This document shows positions 49,215 through 60,261 of a stretch of 64,000 nt of DNA, in pieces. A program made the position numbers and the translations under genes. The DNA lies in assembly GCA_023954075.1 (NCBI GenBank), contig JAMLIV010000010.1, forward strand, positions 28,645 to 92,644, written 5' to 3'. The stretch is from Lysobacteraceae bacterium. GTDB taxonomy: Bacteria > Pseudomonadota > Gammaproteobacteria > Xanthomonadales > Xanthomonadaceae. Every line of letters begins with the position of its first letter. Position 1 is the first letter of the stretch. A model generated the notes under the pieces. The model saw nothing but the letters and a program-made list of their open reading frames with translations. It ran no database searches and was not told where the DNA came from.

Positions 49215-51065
49215 TCAATAGAAGAGGTTCACCACCACCAGCACCACGACCAGGTGCATCGCCGTCAGCGGCAGCCCGACCCGCATCCAGTCGCGCGTTC
49301 GATAGCCGCCCGGGCCGGCCACCATCGCCAGCACCGGGTTCGAGGTGCTGATGAGGTTGTTGGATGCGGCCAGCGCCATCGTCAGGGCGAACGCCAGCGG
49401 CGCGCCGCCCGCCGAGATCGCCACGTTGATCGCGATCGGCACCATGATCGCGGTGGCTCCGACGTGACCCACCACCAGCCCCAGCAGCACCGTGGAAACC
49501 GCCAGCAGCGCCTGCAGTGCGATCGGAGGCAGGCCGCCGACGCGCTCGAGCACGGTCTGCGCCAGCCAGGCCGCCAGGCCGGAGGATTCCACCGCCCAAC
49601 CCATCGGGATCAGGCCCGCCATCAGGAACACCGTTTTCCAGTTGATCGAGCGGTAGGCCTCGTCCATGTTGAGCACGCCCGAGAGCACCATCGCCATCGC
49701 CCCGGCCATCAGTGCCACCGGCACCGCGATCTGATGGCTGAGCGCGAGCAGCAGCGCGATTGCGAAGATGGTCATGGCGACCCACAGCTTGTGCGGGCGC
49801 TGCTCGTCCTTGGGCACATCGGTGACAACCACGAAATCGCGCTTGGCCGCCGCTTTGGACAGGTCGCGCCAGACGCTGTGGAACACCAGCATGTCGCCGG
49901 CGCGCAGCGGCATGCGGCGATGGTCGTCGCGGTGCACCTTGCCGTCGCGATACACCGCCAGCACGCTGATCCCGAAGCGGCGGCGCAGCTGCAGATCGGC
50001 CACGGCATGGTCGATGAAGCTGGAGGTCGGCGGGATCACCGCTTCGGAAATTCCGGCCCGGCTCGGGTTGAAAAGATCGCCGAAGTGGCGCAGCCGCGTC
50101 TGCATCCGCAGCAGGTTGGCCTGCGCATAGTCGGCCACGCGCTCGCGCGGGCCCATCACGCCGAGCACGCTGCCGACCCAGATCATCTGATCGGCGGGCG
50201 GTGCCAGGCGCGATTCGTTGCCGGATTTCAACGCCAGCAGCAGCGGCGCGCCGCGCTGGGATTCGGCCTCGCCGATCGACATGCCCACCAGCGGGCTCTC
50301 GGCGGTCACGGTCAGCTCGAACACGTCGCCGCTCAGGCCGTAGGTGTTGGCGAAATAGCTCTCGGTGCGCGCCGGCGTCACGCCCTTGTCGGCAAGGCCG
50401 CCCAGCATCTTTTTCCCGAACAGCCGGAAGTAGAGCAGGCCACCGGCCAGCAGCACGATGCCGACCGGCGTAGGCGCGAACATCGGCAGGGCTTCCAGCG
50501 TCGCCACGCCCGAGGGCAGGTTGTGGTTGGCCTGGGCGAGCAGGTCGTTGAGCATGATCTGCGGCGAGTTGCCGACCATGGTCAGGGTGCCGCCCAGCAT
50601 GATGCACATCGCCAGCGGCATCAGCAGGCGCGACACCGCCACGCCGCTGCGCGCGGAAAGCCGCGAGGCCACCGGCAGGAACAGCGCCATCACCGAAGGG
50701 TTCTGCATGGTGGCGGAAATCAGCCCGGCGGTGGCGCTGCTGTAGAAGATGAGGCGCTCCTCCACGCCCTTGGAGCGGCGCAGCAGCCAGATCGCGGCGC
50801 GGTTCATCAGCCCGGTGCGATCGAGTCCGGCACCCAGCACCATGGTCGCGATGATGCTCACTACCGCGCTGCCGGCGAAACCGTCGAAAATCTGCTCGGA
50901 GGGGACCAGGCCGGTCAGGCCCAGCAGCATCAGCACCAGCATCGCGGTCACATCCGGGCGCAGCTTCTCCCAGACGAACATCACCATGGTGAATCCGACC
51001 AGCACCAGCACCAGCACCATGTCGGTGGTCAGGGTCAGGCTGCTTTCCGCCAGATCCGGATCCAT
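49215..51065 (-). CDS. SLC13-type anion permease with two RCK-C domains
   Basis: A 616-residue inner-membrane transporter of the DASS/citrate-transporter group. The N-half has about six helices with NPSVMALFLPVASRL and LGGTLTMVGNSPQIML (the SNT-like substrate motif region). The middle (about 215-395) holds two TrkA-C/RCK-C-like soluble domains (FELTVTAESPLVGMSIGEAE and ISEAVIPPTSSFIDHAVADL). The C-half has six helices with a second signature, ASNNLISTSNPVLAM. Related proteins are proposed to carry sulfate or dicarboxylates; the substrate here is open. Confidence 0.85.
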   Translation of the reverse strand: MDPDLAESSLTLTTDMVLVLVLVGFTMVMFVWEKLRPDVTAMLVLMLLGLTGLVPSEQIFDGFAGSAVVSIIATMVLGAGLDRTGLMNRAAIWLLRRSKGVEERLIFYSSATAGLISATMQNPSVMALFLPVASRLSARSGVAVSRLLMPLAMCIMLGGTLTMVGNSPQIMLNDLLAQANHNLPSGVATLEALPMFAPTPVGIVLLAGGLLYFRLFGKKMLGGLADKGVTPARTESYFANTYGLSGDVFELTVTAESPLVGMSIGEAESQRGAPLLLALKSGNESRLAPPADQMIWVGSVLGVMGPRERVADYAQANLLRMQTRLRHFGDLFNPSRAGISEAVIPPTSSFIDHAVADLQLRRRFGISVLAVYRDGKVHRDDHRRMPLRAGDMLVFHSVWRDLSKAAAKRDFVVVTDVPKDEQRPHKLWVAMTIFAIALLLALSHQIAVPVALMAGAMAMVLSGVLNMDEAYRSINWKTVFLMAGLIPMGWAVESSGLAAWLAQTVLERVGGLPPIALQALLAVSTVLLGLVVGHVGATAIMVPIAINVAISAGGAPLAFALTMALAASNNLISTSNPVLAMVAGPGGYRTRDWMRVGLPLTAMHLVVVLVVVNLFY

Positions 51066-51109
51066 TGCTCAGGCCGATTCGCCGCAGGCGTCATGCGGGT
51101 GCGAGGACA

Positions 51110-51832
51110 TCAGGGCTCCTCGCGCCTGAGATACAGCAGATCCCAAACTCCGTGCCCGAGGCGCAGGCCGCGCGCCTCGAAATGGGTTTCCGGCCGCCAG
51201 CTCGGCCGCGCGAACCAGTCGCGCGGCCCGGCGCGGTTCTCGAACGCAGGTTCGGCATCGAGCACGTCCCACATGTGTTCGGCGTAGGGCTCCCAATCGG
51301 TGGCCAGGTGCAGCAGCCCGCCCGGCGCGAGCTTGCGCGCCAGCAGGCGCGCGAAGGCGGGCTGGATCAGGCGGCGCTTGCCGTGGCGTTTCTTGTGCCA
51401 GGGATCGGGGAAGTAGATGCGCACCTCGGCCAGCGAAGCATCGGCGATGTCGCGTTCGAGCACCTCGACCGCATCGTGGTTGTAGACGCGCACGTTGTTC
51501 GCACCGTCGGTCGCCAGCGCGTTGAGCAGGCGGCCGACGCCCGGACGGTGGACCTCGATCCCGATGAAGTCACGCTGCGGCTCGTTGCCTGCGGCAAAAC
51601 GCAGTGCCTCGCCGTTGCCGAAACCGATTTCCAGCACCCGGTCGGCGCGGCGGCCGAAGACCGCGTCGAAGTCGCGCGGCGTGCCGGCCGGCTCCAGGCC
51701 ATAGTGCGCCCAGTGCTCGGCAAAGGCGCGCTCCTGCGCCGGGGTCAGTCGGCCCTGGCGCAGCACATAGCTGCGGATCGGGCGCGGCGCGCCCGCGACG
51801 GGGCTGGATTCAGGCGTGTGCGCGGAAGACAT
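51110..51832 (-). CDS. trmB: tRNA (guanine-46-N7)-methyltransferase TrmB
   Basis: Methylates G46 in the tRNA variable loop. The 240 residues contain the SAM-binding motif [16 protein letters not shown], the acidic [26 protein letters not shown], and the TrmB signature [19 protein letters not shown]. The [18 protein letters not shown] block is also usual. The N-terminal 35 residues are poorly conserved. It lies close to a tRNA gene, but on the opposite strand. Confidence 0.96.
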   Translation of the reverse strand: MSSAHTPESSPVAGAPRPIRSYVLRQGRLTPAQERAFAEHWAHYGLEPAGTPRDFDAVFGRRADRVLEIGFGNGEALRFAAGNEPQRDFIGIEVHRPGVGRLLNALATDGANNVRVYNHDAVEVLERDIADASLAEVRIYFPDPWHKKRHGKRRLIQPAFARLLARKLAPGGLLHLATDWEPYAEHMWDVLDAEPAFENRAGPRDWFARPSWRPETHFEARGLRLGHGVWDLLYLRREEP

Positions 51833-51940
51833 GCTCCGATTATCGCCCTGTTTGCCGCCGCGGCGCAGCCGCCGGCCCGGATCGCAGGCGCACCCTGCCC
51901 GCCGCGTTCACGCAAACCCTTCGGAAACACGCGCGTGCCG

Positions 51941-51969
51941 TTGCCGCACCGGGCACGGCTGGCTATCAT
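51941..51969 (+). promoter_or_regulatory. Promoter of tRNA-Gly
   Basis: TTGCCG (51941-51946) and TATCAT (51964-51969) with a 17-base spacer. The -10 box ends 10 bases before the mature tRNA 5' end at 51980, a typical placement for a single tRNA gene. The region after the -10 box is GC-rich, as in stringently controlled promoters. Confidence 0.65.
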
Positions 51970-51979
51970 CGGCAGCCGC

Positions 51980-52053
51980 GCGGGTGTAGCTCAATGGCAG
52001 AGCTGTAGCTTCCCAAGCTACTGACGAGGGTTCGATTCCCTTCACCCGCTCCA
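51980..52053 (+). tRNA. tRNA-Gly (anticodon CCC)
   Basis: A 74-base cloverleaf. The acceptor stem is GCGGGTG with CACCCGC, the D stem GCTC/GAGC, the anticodon stem GTAGC/GCTAC enclosing loop TTCCCAA, so anticodon CCC reading GGG. The T arm has GAGGG-TTCGATT-CCCTT with one G-U pair. Discriminator T is followed by an encoded CCA at 52051-52053. No integrase or attachment-site duplication is seen around it. Confidence 0.95.
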
Positions 52054-52072
52054 CGTCGACGGCACGCGCCGA

Positions 52073-53110
52073 TCAAGCGCCAGCGGCATCCGCCATCCGG
52101 TGCAATTCGGTCGCCCGCTCCACCTCGTTCTTCGAGCCCAGGAACACCGGTACGCGCTGGTGGAGCGTCTCCGGCACCACGTCGAGAATGCGCTGGCGGC
52201 CGGTGGTGGCGGCACCGCCGGCCTGTTCGACGATGAAGGCCATGGGGTTGGCCTCGTACATGAGGCGCAGCTTGCCGGGCTTGGTCGGATCCTTCATGTC
52301 GCGCGGGTAGATGAAGATGCCGCCGCGAGTCAGGATGCGGTGCACGTCGGCCACCATCGACGCCACCCAGCGCATGTTGAAGTCGCGCCCGCGCGGCCCG
52401 GTCGTGCCGGCGAGAAGCTCCTCGATGTAGCGGCGCATCGGCGCTTCCCAATGGCGCAGGTTCGACATGTTGATGGCGAACTCGCCGGTGTCCTCGGGAA
52501 TCGTCAACCGGGTGCCGGTGAGGACGAAGCTGCCCTGTTCACGGTCCAGGGTGAACTGGTAGACGCCCTGCCCGAGGGTGAGCACGAGCACCGTGCTGGA
52601 GCCGTACACGGCGTAACCCGCGGCGACCTGTCTGGTGCCCGGCTGCAGGAAGTCCGCCTCGTCGGGATTGGCACCCGGCGGGCAGCGCAATACCGAAAAG
52701 ATCGTGCCGACCGAGATGTTCACATCGATGTTGGAACTGCCGTCGAGCGGATCGAACACCAGCAGGTATTCGCCCTTGGGGTAGCGGTTCGGGATGGGAT
52801 GCGGGTGGTCCATTTCCTCGGACGCAAGCCCCGCCAGATGGCCGCCCCATTCATTGGCCTCCAGCAGAATTTCATTGGAAATGACGTCGAGCTTCTTCTG
52901 GGTTTCACCCTGCACGTTCTCGGTGCCGGCGGTGCCCAGCACGTCGCCGAGGGCACCGCGACCCACCGCGATGGAAATGCGCTTGCAGGCGCGCGCCACG
53001 ACTTCGATCAGCAGGCGCAGCTGCGCGTCGATATGGCCCTGGTCGCGCTGGGCTTCGATCAGGAAACGGCTGAGGGAAATACCGGCGGAAGACGCGGGGA
53101 CGGACGACAT
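52073..53110 (-). CDS. fbp: Fructose-1,6-bisphosphatase class I Fbp
   Basis: Gluconeogenic enzyme hydrolysing fructose-1,6-bisphosphate. The 345-residue protein has the metal-binding signature [20 protein letters not shown] (about 120-140), the upstream acidic SEEMD, and the sugar-phosphate-binding late block [20 protein letters not shown] with [21 protein letters not shown] 53110 ([12 protein letters not shown]) is chosen because the frame start at 53146 is unsupported. It ends 20 bases past the tRNA-Gly 3' end, on the other strand. Confidence 0.96.
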   Translation of the reverse strand: MSSVPASSAGISLSRFLIEAQRDQGHIDAQLRLLIEVVARACKRISIAVGRGALGDVLGTAGTENVQGETQKKLDVISNEILLEANEWGGHLAGLASEEMDHPHPIPNRYPKGEYLLVFDPLDGSSNIDVNISVGTIFSVLRCPPGANPDEADFLQPGTRQVAAGYAVYGSSTVLVLTLGQGVYQFTLDREQGSFVLTGTRLTIPEDTGEFAINMSNLRHWEAPMRRYIEELLAGTTGPRGRDFNMRWVASMVADVHRILTRGGIFIYPRDMKDPTKPGKLRLMYEANPMAFIVEQAGGAATTGRQRILDVVPETLHQRVPVFLGSKNEVERATELHRMADAAGA

Positions 53111-53266
53111 GGCGCCTGGGCTCCACGAAAGGGCGGGAGCGCCCATTGTCGCGGTTGCCCGAAGGGGAAGCCAGCCGCGCGGCGGGGAGGCCCGATCCGG
53201 GTGATAACCAACGATCGATCAGCGCGGGACGCTGCGCGCCGCGCCGTTGCGGCTATCCTCGCGCGC

Positions 53267-54247
53267 ATGCCGCACGCGCCCTCGCCCGATCCACGCATCG
53301 ACGCCCGCCCGCCCGCCGTCGCGCTGATGGGCCCGACCGCATCGGGCAAGACCGCGCTGGCGGTCGACTGGGTGGCGCGCTTCGGCCTCGGGATCATCAG
53401 CGTCGATTCGGCGCTGGTGTATCGCGGCCTGGATATCGGCAGCGCCAAGCCCGATGCCGCGCTGCTGGCGCGCGCACCGCATCGGCTGATCGATATTCGC
53501 GACCCGCACGAAACCTATTCCGCCGCCGAGTTCGCCCGCGACGCGCTGGCCGCGATGCGCGAGCTCCACGCCGCCGGCCGCGTGCCGCTGCTGGCCGGCG
53601 GCACCGGCCTCTATTTCCACGCCCTGCTGCACGGCTTGTCCGACATGCCTCCGGCCGATCCCGCGCTGCGCGCGCAGATCGGCGAAGACGCCGCGCGGCG
53701 CGGCTGGCCGGCGCTGCACGCGGAGCTGGCGCAGGTCGATCCTCAAGCTGCCGCACGCATCGCGCCGGGCGATCCGCAGCGCATCCAGCGCGCGCTGGAG
53801 GTGTACCGCGTCAGCGGCCGGCCGATCAGCCAGTGGCAGGCCGACACCCGTCGCGCGCCGTTTCCTTTCCGCGTGCTCAAGCTGGCCGTGGCACCCGCCG
53901 AGCGCGCCACCCTGCACGCGCGCATCGAGGCGCGCTTCGACGCGATGCTGGCCGCCGGATTTCTCGGTGAAGTGCGGCCGTTGGCCGCCGATCCGCGCCT
54001 GCACCCCGACCTGCCCGCGATGCGCGCGGTGGGCTACCGGCAGGCGCTGGAGCATCTGGCCGGCGAAACCACGGCAGCGGAGTTTCGCGACCGCGCCATC
54101 CACGCCACCCGCCAGCTCGCCAAGCGCCAGCTCACCTGGCTGCGCTCCGAACGCGACGCGCGCTGGTTCGACCCCGAACGCGACGCGGGCGAAGCGGATC
54201 AGGCCGTGGCGCAGTTCCTGGGGCACCGATCCACCGCCTCTTCGTAG
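53267..54247 (+). CDS. miaA: tRNA dimethylallyltransferase MiaA
   Basis: Adds the dimethylallyl group to A37 of tRNAs reading UNN codons. The 326-residue protein has the P-loop GPTASGKT at 22-29, the catalytic region [18 protein letters not shown], the [14 protein letters not shown] block, [14 protein letters not shown], and the late [15 protein letters not shown] 53267 directly precedes the usual opening. No hfq/hflX follows, unlike in many gammaproteobacteria; downstream there is a leftward MgtC-like gene. Confidence 0.95.
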   Translation: MPHAPSPDPRIDARPPAVALMGPTASGKTALAVDWVARFGLGIISVDSALVYRGLDIGSAKPDAALLARAPHRLIDIRDPHETYSAAEFARDALAAMRELHAAGRVPLLAGGTGLYFHALLHGLSDMPPADPALRAQIGEDAARRGWPALHAELAQVDPQAAARIAPGDPQRIQRALEVYRVSGRPISQWQADTRRAPFPFRVLKLAVAPAERATLHARIEARFDAMLAAGFLGEVRPLAADPRLHPDLPAMRAVGYRQALEHLAGETTAAEFRDRAIHATRQLAKRQLTWLRSERDARWFDPERDAGEADQAVAQFLGHRSTASS

Positions 54248-54333
54248 GAAACCCGCGCTGCGGATGCGGACTCCACTGCTGGATACCGACCCACTCGCCA
54301 GGCTCAAACGCGCCGCGCCTCATCCGATCGCCG

Positions 54334-55659
54334 TCAGCCCGGTGCCAGCGCGGCCGCTGCGGCACCGGCGGCCAGCGATGCCAGCAGCCCGGCGGCCACG
54401 CGCTGGCCATAGTCACGGCCGCCGCTGACCACCGCCAGAACGGACTTGGTGCCCAGGCTGGCCGCCAGCAGGCCGACCATCAGCCAGCGCCCCTGCGCCG
54501 CATCGATCGCGCCGCCCAGTCGCAGGCTGCCGAGGGTGGCGATGGACGCGTGCAGCTCGGCGGCGGCGGCGATCACCGCGGCCGCCATCGCACCGCCGCT
54601 CCCGATCCATTGGTTCAGCGCCGCGGCCAGCAGCACCAGGCCGCCGACCAGCGCCGCGAAGCCCAGCGCGTGGCTGAAGCGGAACATGCGCGTTTCCGAG
54701 GTCGGCGGCGGCACTTCGTCCTCGCGCCCGGCGTGCACGCCCAGCAGGCCACCGGCCAGCAGCACGGCACCGACCGCCGCCAGCACCCCTCGCTGCTCGG
54801 CCACCAGCGAGGGCGACAGTGCGCCCAGAACCGGCACGCTCAGGCTCAGCGAAGCCAGGTTGGCCAGCAGCGCCGCCCCCACGGCCGAGCGCATGAGCTG
54901 CGGCGACTCTTTGGCGCGCTGGCCGAAACCCAGCACCGCCGCGGTCGAGGAGACGTAGCCGGCAAAGAAGCCCGACACCGCCAGTCCGCGGCGGTTGCCG
55001 ACCACGCGCAGCGCAACGTGACCGAGTGCGCCAACCGCCATCACCAGCACCACCAAAAGCCACAGCGTGCGCAGGTTGAGCGCCTCGTAGGGGCCGAAGC
55101 CGCGATCGGGCAGCAGCGGCAGCACCACCAGCGCCGAGGCCAGCAGGAACAGTCCGTCGAATACCTCGCGCTCGCTCAGCAGCTCGCGGCTGAGCCGATG
55201 CAGCGACTTCTTGGCGAACAGCAGAACCGCCATCACCACCGCCAGTCCGGTGGCCATCGCCGGTGAACGCACCGCCAGCGCGCCCAGCAGCGCGGTGGCG
55301 ACCAGGGCCACCTCGCCGGTCAGGCCGGGATCGTCCTCGTGGGTGGCGTGGTAGGACATCGCCGCCAGCAGCGCCACCGCCGCCAGCGTCACCAGCAGCA
55401 CGCCGGTGCCGAGCCAGGCCGCAACCGCCGCCGCCAGCGCCACCAGCGCATGGGTACGCAGGCCGGCGGTGGAATGCGTGGCGTGGCCGCGTTCGCGCAC
55501 CAGACCGATCAGCAGCCCGACGCCCAGCGCGGCGGAAAAGGCAAACAGCAGTTCGGCAGTGGCTTCGATCACGTCCGCTTCCGATGTGGACAAGCGCGCA
55601 GTCTGCCACGCGCCGGACTTCGTGACGTCGGCTTCGCGCGCGGAATGGGTCCGGGCCAT
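54334..55659 (-). CDS. MgtC/DUF4010-family multi-span membrane protein
   Basis: A 441-residue membrane protein. The N-terminal part matches the MgtC/SapB fold (ALGVGLLIGLVRERGHATH and [20 protein letters not shown]), followed by a DUF4010 half with AVSGFFAGYVSSTAAVLGFGQRA and about twelve hydrophobic helices in total. The start is uncertain: ATG 55659 gives a polar 35-residue leader; GTG 55572 would begin right at the first helix region (IEATAELLFAFSAAL). Function unknown; MgtC relatives affect growth at low Mg2+. Confidence 0.72.
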   Translation of the reverse strand: MARTHSAREADVTKSGAWQTARLSTSEADVIEATAELLFAFSAALGVGLLIGLVRERGHATHSTAGLRTHALVALAAAVAAWLGTGVLLVTLAAVALLAAMSYHATHEDDPGLTGEVALVATALLGALAVRSPAMATGLAVVMAVLLFAKKSLHRLSRELLSEREVFDGLFLLASALVVLPLLPDRGFGPYEALNLRTLWLLVVLVMAVGALGHVALRVVGNRRGLAVSGFFAGYVSSTAAVLGFGQRAKESPQLMRSAVGAALLANLASLSLSVPVLGALSPSLVAEQRGVLAAVGAVLLAGGLLGVHAGREDEVPPPTSETRMFRFSHALGFAALVGGLVLLAAALNQWIGSGGAMAAAVIAAAAELHASIATLGSLRLGGAIDAAQGRWLMVGLLAASLGTKSVLAVVSGGRDYGQRVAAGLLASLAAGAAAAALAPG

Positions 55660-55946
55660 AGCCTGACGCTCGCCCGTACCCGAACCCGACTTGATTACAC
55701 CACCGAACCGAGGCCCGTACGCCATGAGAAACGGCAGTTACACAGTTGGTTTGACAGACCCTGCCGGTTTTGCCGCCACGGCCTCGGCCGCTACCGGTCG
55801 AATTCCTCCCGCCGACTGCCCCGGCAATCCCCGGCGGCGGGCAGGGCCGCTGCCGGGGGCGCACGCGGCTCGACTGGCGACGGACGGTGAGTGCTTCGGG
55901 CTCCGCCTTGCGTACTGGCTGCGTACACCACGATGCGGAGACGACG

Positions 55947-57077
55947 ATGCCCAGGTTGACCCTTTTCCTGCTGCTGGCGCTGCTCCTGCTGGCGGCACCC
56001 GCAGGCCACGCCGCGACCTGGTGCGTGCGCAACCACACCGAGCTGCAGCAGGCGCTGACCGCCGCCGCGGCCTCGCCCGAGGACGATGAAATCAAGCTGC
56101 ACGAAGGCATTTACACCACCTACGCCGGCACCTTCACCTACAGCGCACAGACCACGGGCTGGATGTGGATCACGGGCGGCTGGTACACGGTCGACAACAA
56201 CGACTGTGCGCAGATGCGCATGGACGCCTCGCGCACGATCCTCGACGGTGCCGGCCAGAACCGCGTACTGCAGATCATCCTGATGCCGCCTGCGGGCACG
56301 ACGCAGACGGCGCGCCTGGGCGTGATGAACCTGACGATCGCGAACGGCTACGGCGACTCGGCGACGAACCAGCGCGGCGGCGGTATCCAGATGAACTCGT
56401 ACTCCGATGGCTATACCGAGCTGTGGCTCGACCGCGTCATCGTCGCCAACAGCGACGGCTACTTCGGCGGCGGTGCCGATCTGTACGCCAAGAACGGCTT
56501 CGTGCGCGTCGCCAACAGCCTGTTCGACAACAACGACGCCAGCGCATCGGCGTTCGGCCACGCGGCGATCAACGTGGTGGCGACAGCGGCGAGCGTGTCG
56601 CCGGCCATCATCATCGCCAACAGCACGTTTGCGCGCGGACGCTGCGCCAGCACCGGCACGCGCGGCTGCGGCGTCGGCGTGGGGCTGCCGGCGGGCGTGC
56701 ATCTGGCCGTGCTCAACAGCCTGTTCCACGACAACGCGCTATCCGATCTCAACATCGAAGGCATGGCCGTGATCGGTCTGGGCAACGGCAGCGCCGCCGC
56801 CGAGTACAGCCTCATCCCCACCCTCAGCGGCAATCTGCCGCTGGCTGCCACCCATGCGTTCACGGGCGATCCGATGTTCGTCGACCCCGCCAACGGCAAC
56901 TTCCGCCTGCGCGATGCGTCGCCGCTCATCGACCGGGGCCTGGCACCGCTGCCCTACTACCCGCTGGGCGGCAGCGATCTCGACGCTCAGCCGCGGGTCC
57001 GCTTCGGCGCGGTGGACCCCGGCCCCTACGAGAACCAGACGCGGGCGTGGCTCTTCATCGATGGCTTTGAACCATGA
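55947..57077 (+). CDS. Secreted beta-helix protein with C-terminal LFIDGFE motif
   Basis: A 376-residue exported protein. ATG 55947 starts a strong leader (about 1-23, [20 protein letters not shown]). The rest is right-handed beta-helix-like ([65 protein letters not shown]), a polymorphic-outer-membrane-protein style. The protein ends [10 protein letters not shown], with LFIDGFE (DNA 57051-57071) one residue from the terminus. The 3' end overlaps the convergent trpI-like gene by 23 bases. Function unknown. Confidence 0.8.
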   Translation: MPRLTLFLLLALLLLAAPAGHAATWCVRNHTELQQALTAAAASPEDDEIKLHEGIYTTYAGTFTYSAQTTGWMWITGGWYTVDNNDCAQMRMDASRTILDGAGQNRVLQIILMPPAGTTQTARLGVMNLTIANGYGDSATNQRGGGIQMNSYSDGYTELWLDRVIVANSDGYFGGGADLYAKNGFVRVANSLFDNNDASASAFGHAAINVVATAASVSPAIIIANSTFARGRCASTGTRGCGVGVGLPAGVHLAVLNSLFHDNALSDLNIEGMAVIGLGNGSAAAEYSLIPTLSGNLPLAATHAFTGDPMFVDPANGNFRLRDASPLIDRGLAPLPYYPLGGSDLDAQPRVRFGAVDPGPYENQTRAWLFIDGFEP

Positions 57078-58002
57078 CCGCCGCGGCGTGAGTGTGGTGC
57101 GGAGGCGATGAAGTCTCCCCCAGCGCCGCACGCAGCCAGCCGGCGAACGCTTCCAGGCGCGCGTCCTCGCGTCCACGGCGCTGGCACAGCGCCCAGTGCG
57201 CGTCGGTTTCGACGAAGCCCCAGGGCGCGATCAGGCGGCCGGCGGCGAGATCGTCGCGCACCAGCGGCTCGGGCGCGATGGCGATACCCAGGCCGGCGGC
57301 GGCGGCTTCCAGCAGGTAGTAGAGGTGGGCGAAGCCCTGACCCATGCTCAATGCAGCGACATCGATGCCGCTGCGCCGTGCCCAGTCCGGCCAGGCCTGC
57401 GGGCGCGAGGCGGTGTGGAGGAGCGGGAGTTCCCGCAATGTTGAGGCCGGTGCCCCGGCCAGGCGCGCGGCGTCGGGGTGCTGCGGAGAGAGCACGGGGC
57501 CGATGCGCTCGGGCGCAAGCGGATGCACCTGCCAGGAGGCGGGCCAGGGTGGTGCGGCCAGCAGCAGTGCGGCGTCGAGGCCGGAGAGTGCGGCGTCGGG
57601 TGCGGTTTCTTGCGGGGAAAGATGCAGGCGCAGGGCGGGCAGCTCGGCCTCCAGCCGTGACAGGCGCGGAATCATCCAGCGCGCCAGCACGCTGGCCGAA
57701 CAGCCCAGCACCAGCGGCGCTTGCTCGCCGTCCTGCCGCAGCCGCGCGCAGGCGTCGCGCAGCCGGGAAAAGGCATCACCCGCCGCCTCGGCCAGGCGCT
57801 GACCCGCGGCGGTGGCAACCAGGCCGCGACCCTCACGCCGGAACAGCGCGCAGCTCAGTTCTTCTTCCAGCGTGCGCAGGTGTCGGCTCACCGCGCCGTG
57901 GGTGACGTGCAGTTCCTCGGCGGCGCGCACCACGCTGCCCAGCCGCGCCACGGCCTCGAAGGCGCGCAGCGCGTTGAGGGACGGAAGCGGGCGCGAATTC
58001 AT
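57055..58002 (-). CDS. trpI: LysR-type regulator, TrpI-like
   Basis: A 315-residue LysR-family protein with the N-terminal winged helix-turn-helix ([20 protein letters not shown] and [19 protein letters not shown], the GcvA/TrpI subgroup style) and a C-terminal ligand-binding domain. It is divergent from trpBA with 96 bases between, the arrangement of trpI-trpBA in pseudomonads, where TrpI activates trpBA with indoleglycerol phosphate as inducer. TrpI-type sites are visible in the intergenic region. The 3' end overlaps the beta-helix gene. Confidence 0.8.
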   Translation of the reverse strand: MNSRPLPSLNALRAFEAVARLGSVVRAAEELHVTHGAVSRHLRTLEEELSCALFRREGRGLVATAAGQRLAEAAGDAFSRLRDACARLRQDGEQAPLVLGCSASVLARWMIPRLSRLEAELPALRLHLSPQETAPDAALSGLDAALLLAAPPWPASWQVHPLAPERIGPVLSPQHPDAARLAGAPASTLRELPLLHTASRPQAWPDWARRSGIDVAALSMGQGFAHLYYLLEAAAAGLGIAIAPEPLVRDDLAAGRLIAPWGFVETDAHWALCQRRGREDARLEAFAGWLRAALGETSSPPHHTHAAAVMVQSHR

Positions 58003-58071
58003 GTGATCAAAACTGACATGTTGACCAGATTTTATGCCTTATCGTGGAATCTTGTGTGAAGTAAACTGCGC
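58002..58071 (+). promoter_or_regulatory. Two TrpI-like operator sites in the trpI-trpB intergenic region
   Basis: TGTGAT-N5-CTGACA at 58002-58018 overlaps the trpI start codon. TGTGAA-N5-CTGCGC at 58055-58071 is a second, weaker copy 53 bases on. From memory, the Pseudomonas TrpI site is TGTGAG-N5-CTGACA, so the first copy matches 11 of 12 defined bases. A possible trpB promoter, TTATCG (58039-58044) and TAAACT (58062-58067) with a 17-base spacer, overlaps the second copy. Confidence 0.55.
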
Positions 58072-58098
58072 ATCGTCCCGCTTCCGGTCAATCCTTCC

Positions 58099-59307
<1,209 letters not shown>

Positions 59308-59430
59308 ATCCGGGATTCGGGATTCGGGATTGGCAAAAACAAAAGATCATGCTCGCCGTCCTTTCCCCGCCCCGATGTCTGTCTGCCCGCGCTTTCCCGA
59401 ACCCCTAATCCCGAACCCCGAACCCCGAAT
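59308..59430 (+). repeat. Intergenic inverted-end cassette, copy D (trpB-trpA)
   Basis: The left arm from 59308 has the repeated unit GGGATTCGGGATTCGGGATT. The right arm 59393-59430 has CCCTAATCCCGAACCCC and CCCGAACCCCGAAT, roughly its reverse complement. The interior is about 60 bases. It lies between the trpB stop (59307) and the trpA ATG (59440). Confidence 0.72.
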
Positions 59431-59439
59431 CATGAACCC

Positions 59440-60240
59440 ATGAACCGCATCGATACCCGCTTCGCACAGCTCAAGGCCGCCAACCGCACCGGCCTCATTC
59501 CGTTCATCACGGCGGGCGATCCGTCGATCGAGGCGATGGTGCCGGTGATGCACGCGCTGGTCGCGGCCGGCGCGGATGTGATCGAGCTGGGCGTGCCGTT
59601 TTCCGACCCCATGGCCGACGGGCCGGTGATCCAGCTGGCTTCCGAACGCGCGCTGGCGCGCGGCGTGGGCACGGCACAGGTGTTCGCCATGGTGCGCGGG
59701 TTTCGCCGTGACGATGCGGACACGCCGGTGGTGCTGATGGGCTACCTCAATCCGGTCGAGATCTACGGCATGGCGCGCTACGCCAAGGACGCTGCCGAAG
59801 CAGGCGTGGACGGATTGCTGCTGGTGGATCTGCCGCCGGAGGAAGCGGACGAGGCGCACGCTGTGCTGGAATCCGCAGGGCTGCATCCGATCTGTCTGGC
59901 CGCGCCGACCAGCGGCGCCGAGCGCTTGGGCCGGCTCATGCAGGCCGGACGCGGCTACCTCTACTACGTGTCCTTCGCCGGCGTGACCGGCGCGGCGCAT
60001 CTGCAGGTCGATGCAGTGCGCGCGCAGGTGGCGGCGATCAAGGCGCTGGGCGAACTGCCGGTGGCGGTGGGCTTCGGCGTGCGCGACGGTGAATCGGCGC
60101 GGCGCATCGGCGAGATCGCCGACGCCGTGGTGATCGGCAGCGCCCTGGTGCAGGCGATGGCCGAAGCGGATTCGCCCGAAGACGCCGCGCGCCGCGCGCA
60201 CGGTTTCCTCGCCCCGATCCGCGCCGCGCTCGACGCCTGA
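59440..60240 (+). CDS. trpA: Tryptophan synthase alpha chain TrpA
   Basis: Cleaves indoleglycerol phosphate to indole, passed to TrpB. The 266-residue product has the catalytic Glu49 and Asp60 in IELGVPFSDPMADGP, LMGYLNPVEIYG, GVDGLLLVDLPPEE, YYVSFAGVTGA and the final phosphate loop VGFGVRDGESARRI. Upstream there is no good ribosome site outside the repeat arm; an out-of-frame ATG lies at 59432. accD, which follows trpA in several relatives, is 28 kb away. Confidence 0.97.
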   Translation: MNRIDTRFAQLKAANRTGLIPFITAGDPSIEAMVPVMHALVAAGADVIELGVPFSDPMADGPVIQLASERALARGVGTAQVFAMVRGFRRDDADTPVVLMGYLNPVEIYGMARYAKDAAEAGVDGLLLVDLPPEEADEAHAVLESAGLHPICLAAPTSGAERLGRLMQAGRGYLYYVSFAGVTGAAHLQVDAVRAQVAAIKALGELPVAVGFGVRDGESARRIGEIADAVVIGSALVQAMAEADSPEDAARRAHGFLAPIRAALDA

Positions 60241-60261
60241 TCCGCACCGCGGCCGGATCAG
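60237..60261. terminator. Hairpin overlapping both convergent stop codons (trpA / Uma2)
   Basis: CTGATCCG (60237-60244) pairs with CGGATCAG (60254-60261), loop of 9. It contains the trpA TGA (60238-60240) and, on the other strand, the Uma2 stop (60258-60260). It may serve as a compact bidirectional terminator; no T-run is present. Confidence 0.45.

Noticed and set aside
49254..51287. 677-residue plus-strand frame rich in Gln, His and Arg
   Set aside because: Antisense to the SLC13-type permease and trmB, both with clear family motifs; composition is that of a mirror frame.
51980..52053. tRNA-Gly as an integration site for a mobile element
   Set aside because: No integrase, no repeated 3' tRNA end and only housekeeping genes (fbp, miaA, trmB) on both sides.
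55751..55756. TTGACA upstream of the third beta-helix gene
   Set aside because: No -10-like sequence is found at 15-19 bases downstream, and the gene starts almost 200 bases later.
55691..56089. 132-residue frame before and across the start of the third beta-helix gene
   Set aside because: No recognisable domain, overlaps a gene with a strong signal peptide, and looks like a chance frame.
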